A stretch of DNA of 64,000 nucleotides from contig NZ_CP133779.1 of assembly GCF_034347425.1 (NCBI RefSeq), forward strand, positions 2,604,001 through 2,668,000, read 5' to 3'. Each line of letters starts with the position of its first letter. The first letter of the stretch is position 1. The translations under genes were made by a program, and so were the position numbers. The DNA is from Undibacterium sp. CCC3.4. Lineage in GTDB: Bacteria; Pseudomonadota; Gammaproteobacteria; Burkholderiales; Burkholderiaceae_D. Below the pieces are notes generated by a model. It saw only the letters and a list, made by a program, of their open reading frames with translations, did not search any database and had not been told where the DNA came from. Below are positions 63,797 to 64,000 of the stretch, one piece after another.

Positions 63797-64000
63797 ATGA
63801 CATTGAAAAATCTTGATTCCTCCTTCAGTGGTCTCGACCTGCTGACCTCCGCCGTCCTCGTGCTCAATGCCGAAGGCGGAATAGTCTTTGCCAACGCCGC
63901 TGCCGAAAGCTTGCTCGACAGCTCGCTCAAAGCCCTGAGCCAACAAAAATTGACTGACTTATTCCCCAATTGTGAAGAGTTCTTGCAAGTGTTTCAGCAA
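63797..64000 (+). CDS. ntrB: Nitrogen regulation sensor kinase NtrB (GlnL), N-terminal part
   Basis: 68 codons reach the window edge. The sequence has DLLTSAVLVLNAEGGIVFAN followed by AAAESLLDSSL, the PAS-domain start of NtrB. It would phosphorylate NtrC under nitrogen limitation, which fits its position after glnA. The ATG is preceded by an in-frame GTG; either could be the start. The kinase core is not in the window, so the call rests on the PAS domain and location. Confidence 0.85.
   Translation, partial: MTLKNLDSSFSGLDLLTSAVLVLNAEGGIVFANAAAESLLDSSLKALSQQKLTDLFPNCEEFLQVFQQ

Overview
The window looks like a chromosomal segment of a betaproteobacterium, most likely Burkholderiales and probably Oxalobacteraceae (the Undibacterium / Janthinobacterium / Herbaspirillum neighbourhood). 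The reasons are the ribF-ileS-lspA-coaBC gene order, the glnA / DUF4124-type gene / ntrB order behind a sigma-54 promoter, and the general protein similarity. The genus is an inference from gene content, not from a marker gene.

Layout. 1-5.3 kb (minus strand): coaBC (cut by the window edge), lspA, ileS and ribF. 5.3-7.6 kb (minus): a small Cys-rich protein, an NPPW-type methyltransferase and the 16S rRNA methyltransferase rsmE. 7.8-11.5 kb (plus): transketolase, a GNAT acetyltransferase and GAPDH, closed by terminator hairpins. 11.7-15.5 kb: a visibly AT-rich four-gene operon (ProC-like reductase, SAM methyltransferase, RarD/EamA-type transporter, sarcosine-oxidase-like flavoenzyme) that looks horizontally acquired and whose product is unknown. 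15.7-21.7 kb: a hotdog thioesterase, a DUF3141 PHA-synthase-like protein, a hairpin repeat element, a signal peptidase I, an IclR regulator and dgkA.

21.7-42.5 kb is a cobalamin locus. It holds cobT, cobS, an alpha-ribazole phosphatase and a PilZ protein. A cobalamin riboswitch follows, then btuB-btuC-btuD-cobO-cobB-cobU-cbiB-cobD-btuF and a second, leaderless BtuF-like protein. A three-gene RND efflux system comes next, and cobQ closes the locus. Together these import corrinoids across both membranes and carry out a,c-diamidation, adenosylation, amidation, side-chain attachment and lower-ligand assembly. No corrin-ring-building genes are seen here.

42.5-55.6 kb is mixed accessory sequence: an exported acetolactate decarboxylase, a Sel1-repeat protein, a DUF4272-like protein, a toxin-antitoxin-like pair between 53-bp direct repeats, an M20 peptidase, a hybrid histidine kinase with a response regulator, a Crp/Fnr regulator divergent from small envelope proteins, a phosphoesterase and a 636-residue protein I do not recognise. 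55.6-57.4 kb is repeat-rich: a second copy of the hairpin element, a tRNA-Ser 3'-end remnant, a Phd/RelE-type toxin-antitoxin module, and two 149-bp tandem repeats that each begin with the 3' end of the adjacent tRNA-Ser(GGA) gene. 57.4-64 kb: a rhodanese protein, a 985-residue PAS-GGDEF-EAL protein, then glnA with NtrC/sigma-54 signals, a DUF4124-like protein and the start of ntrB (cut by the window edge).
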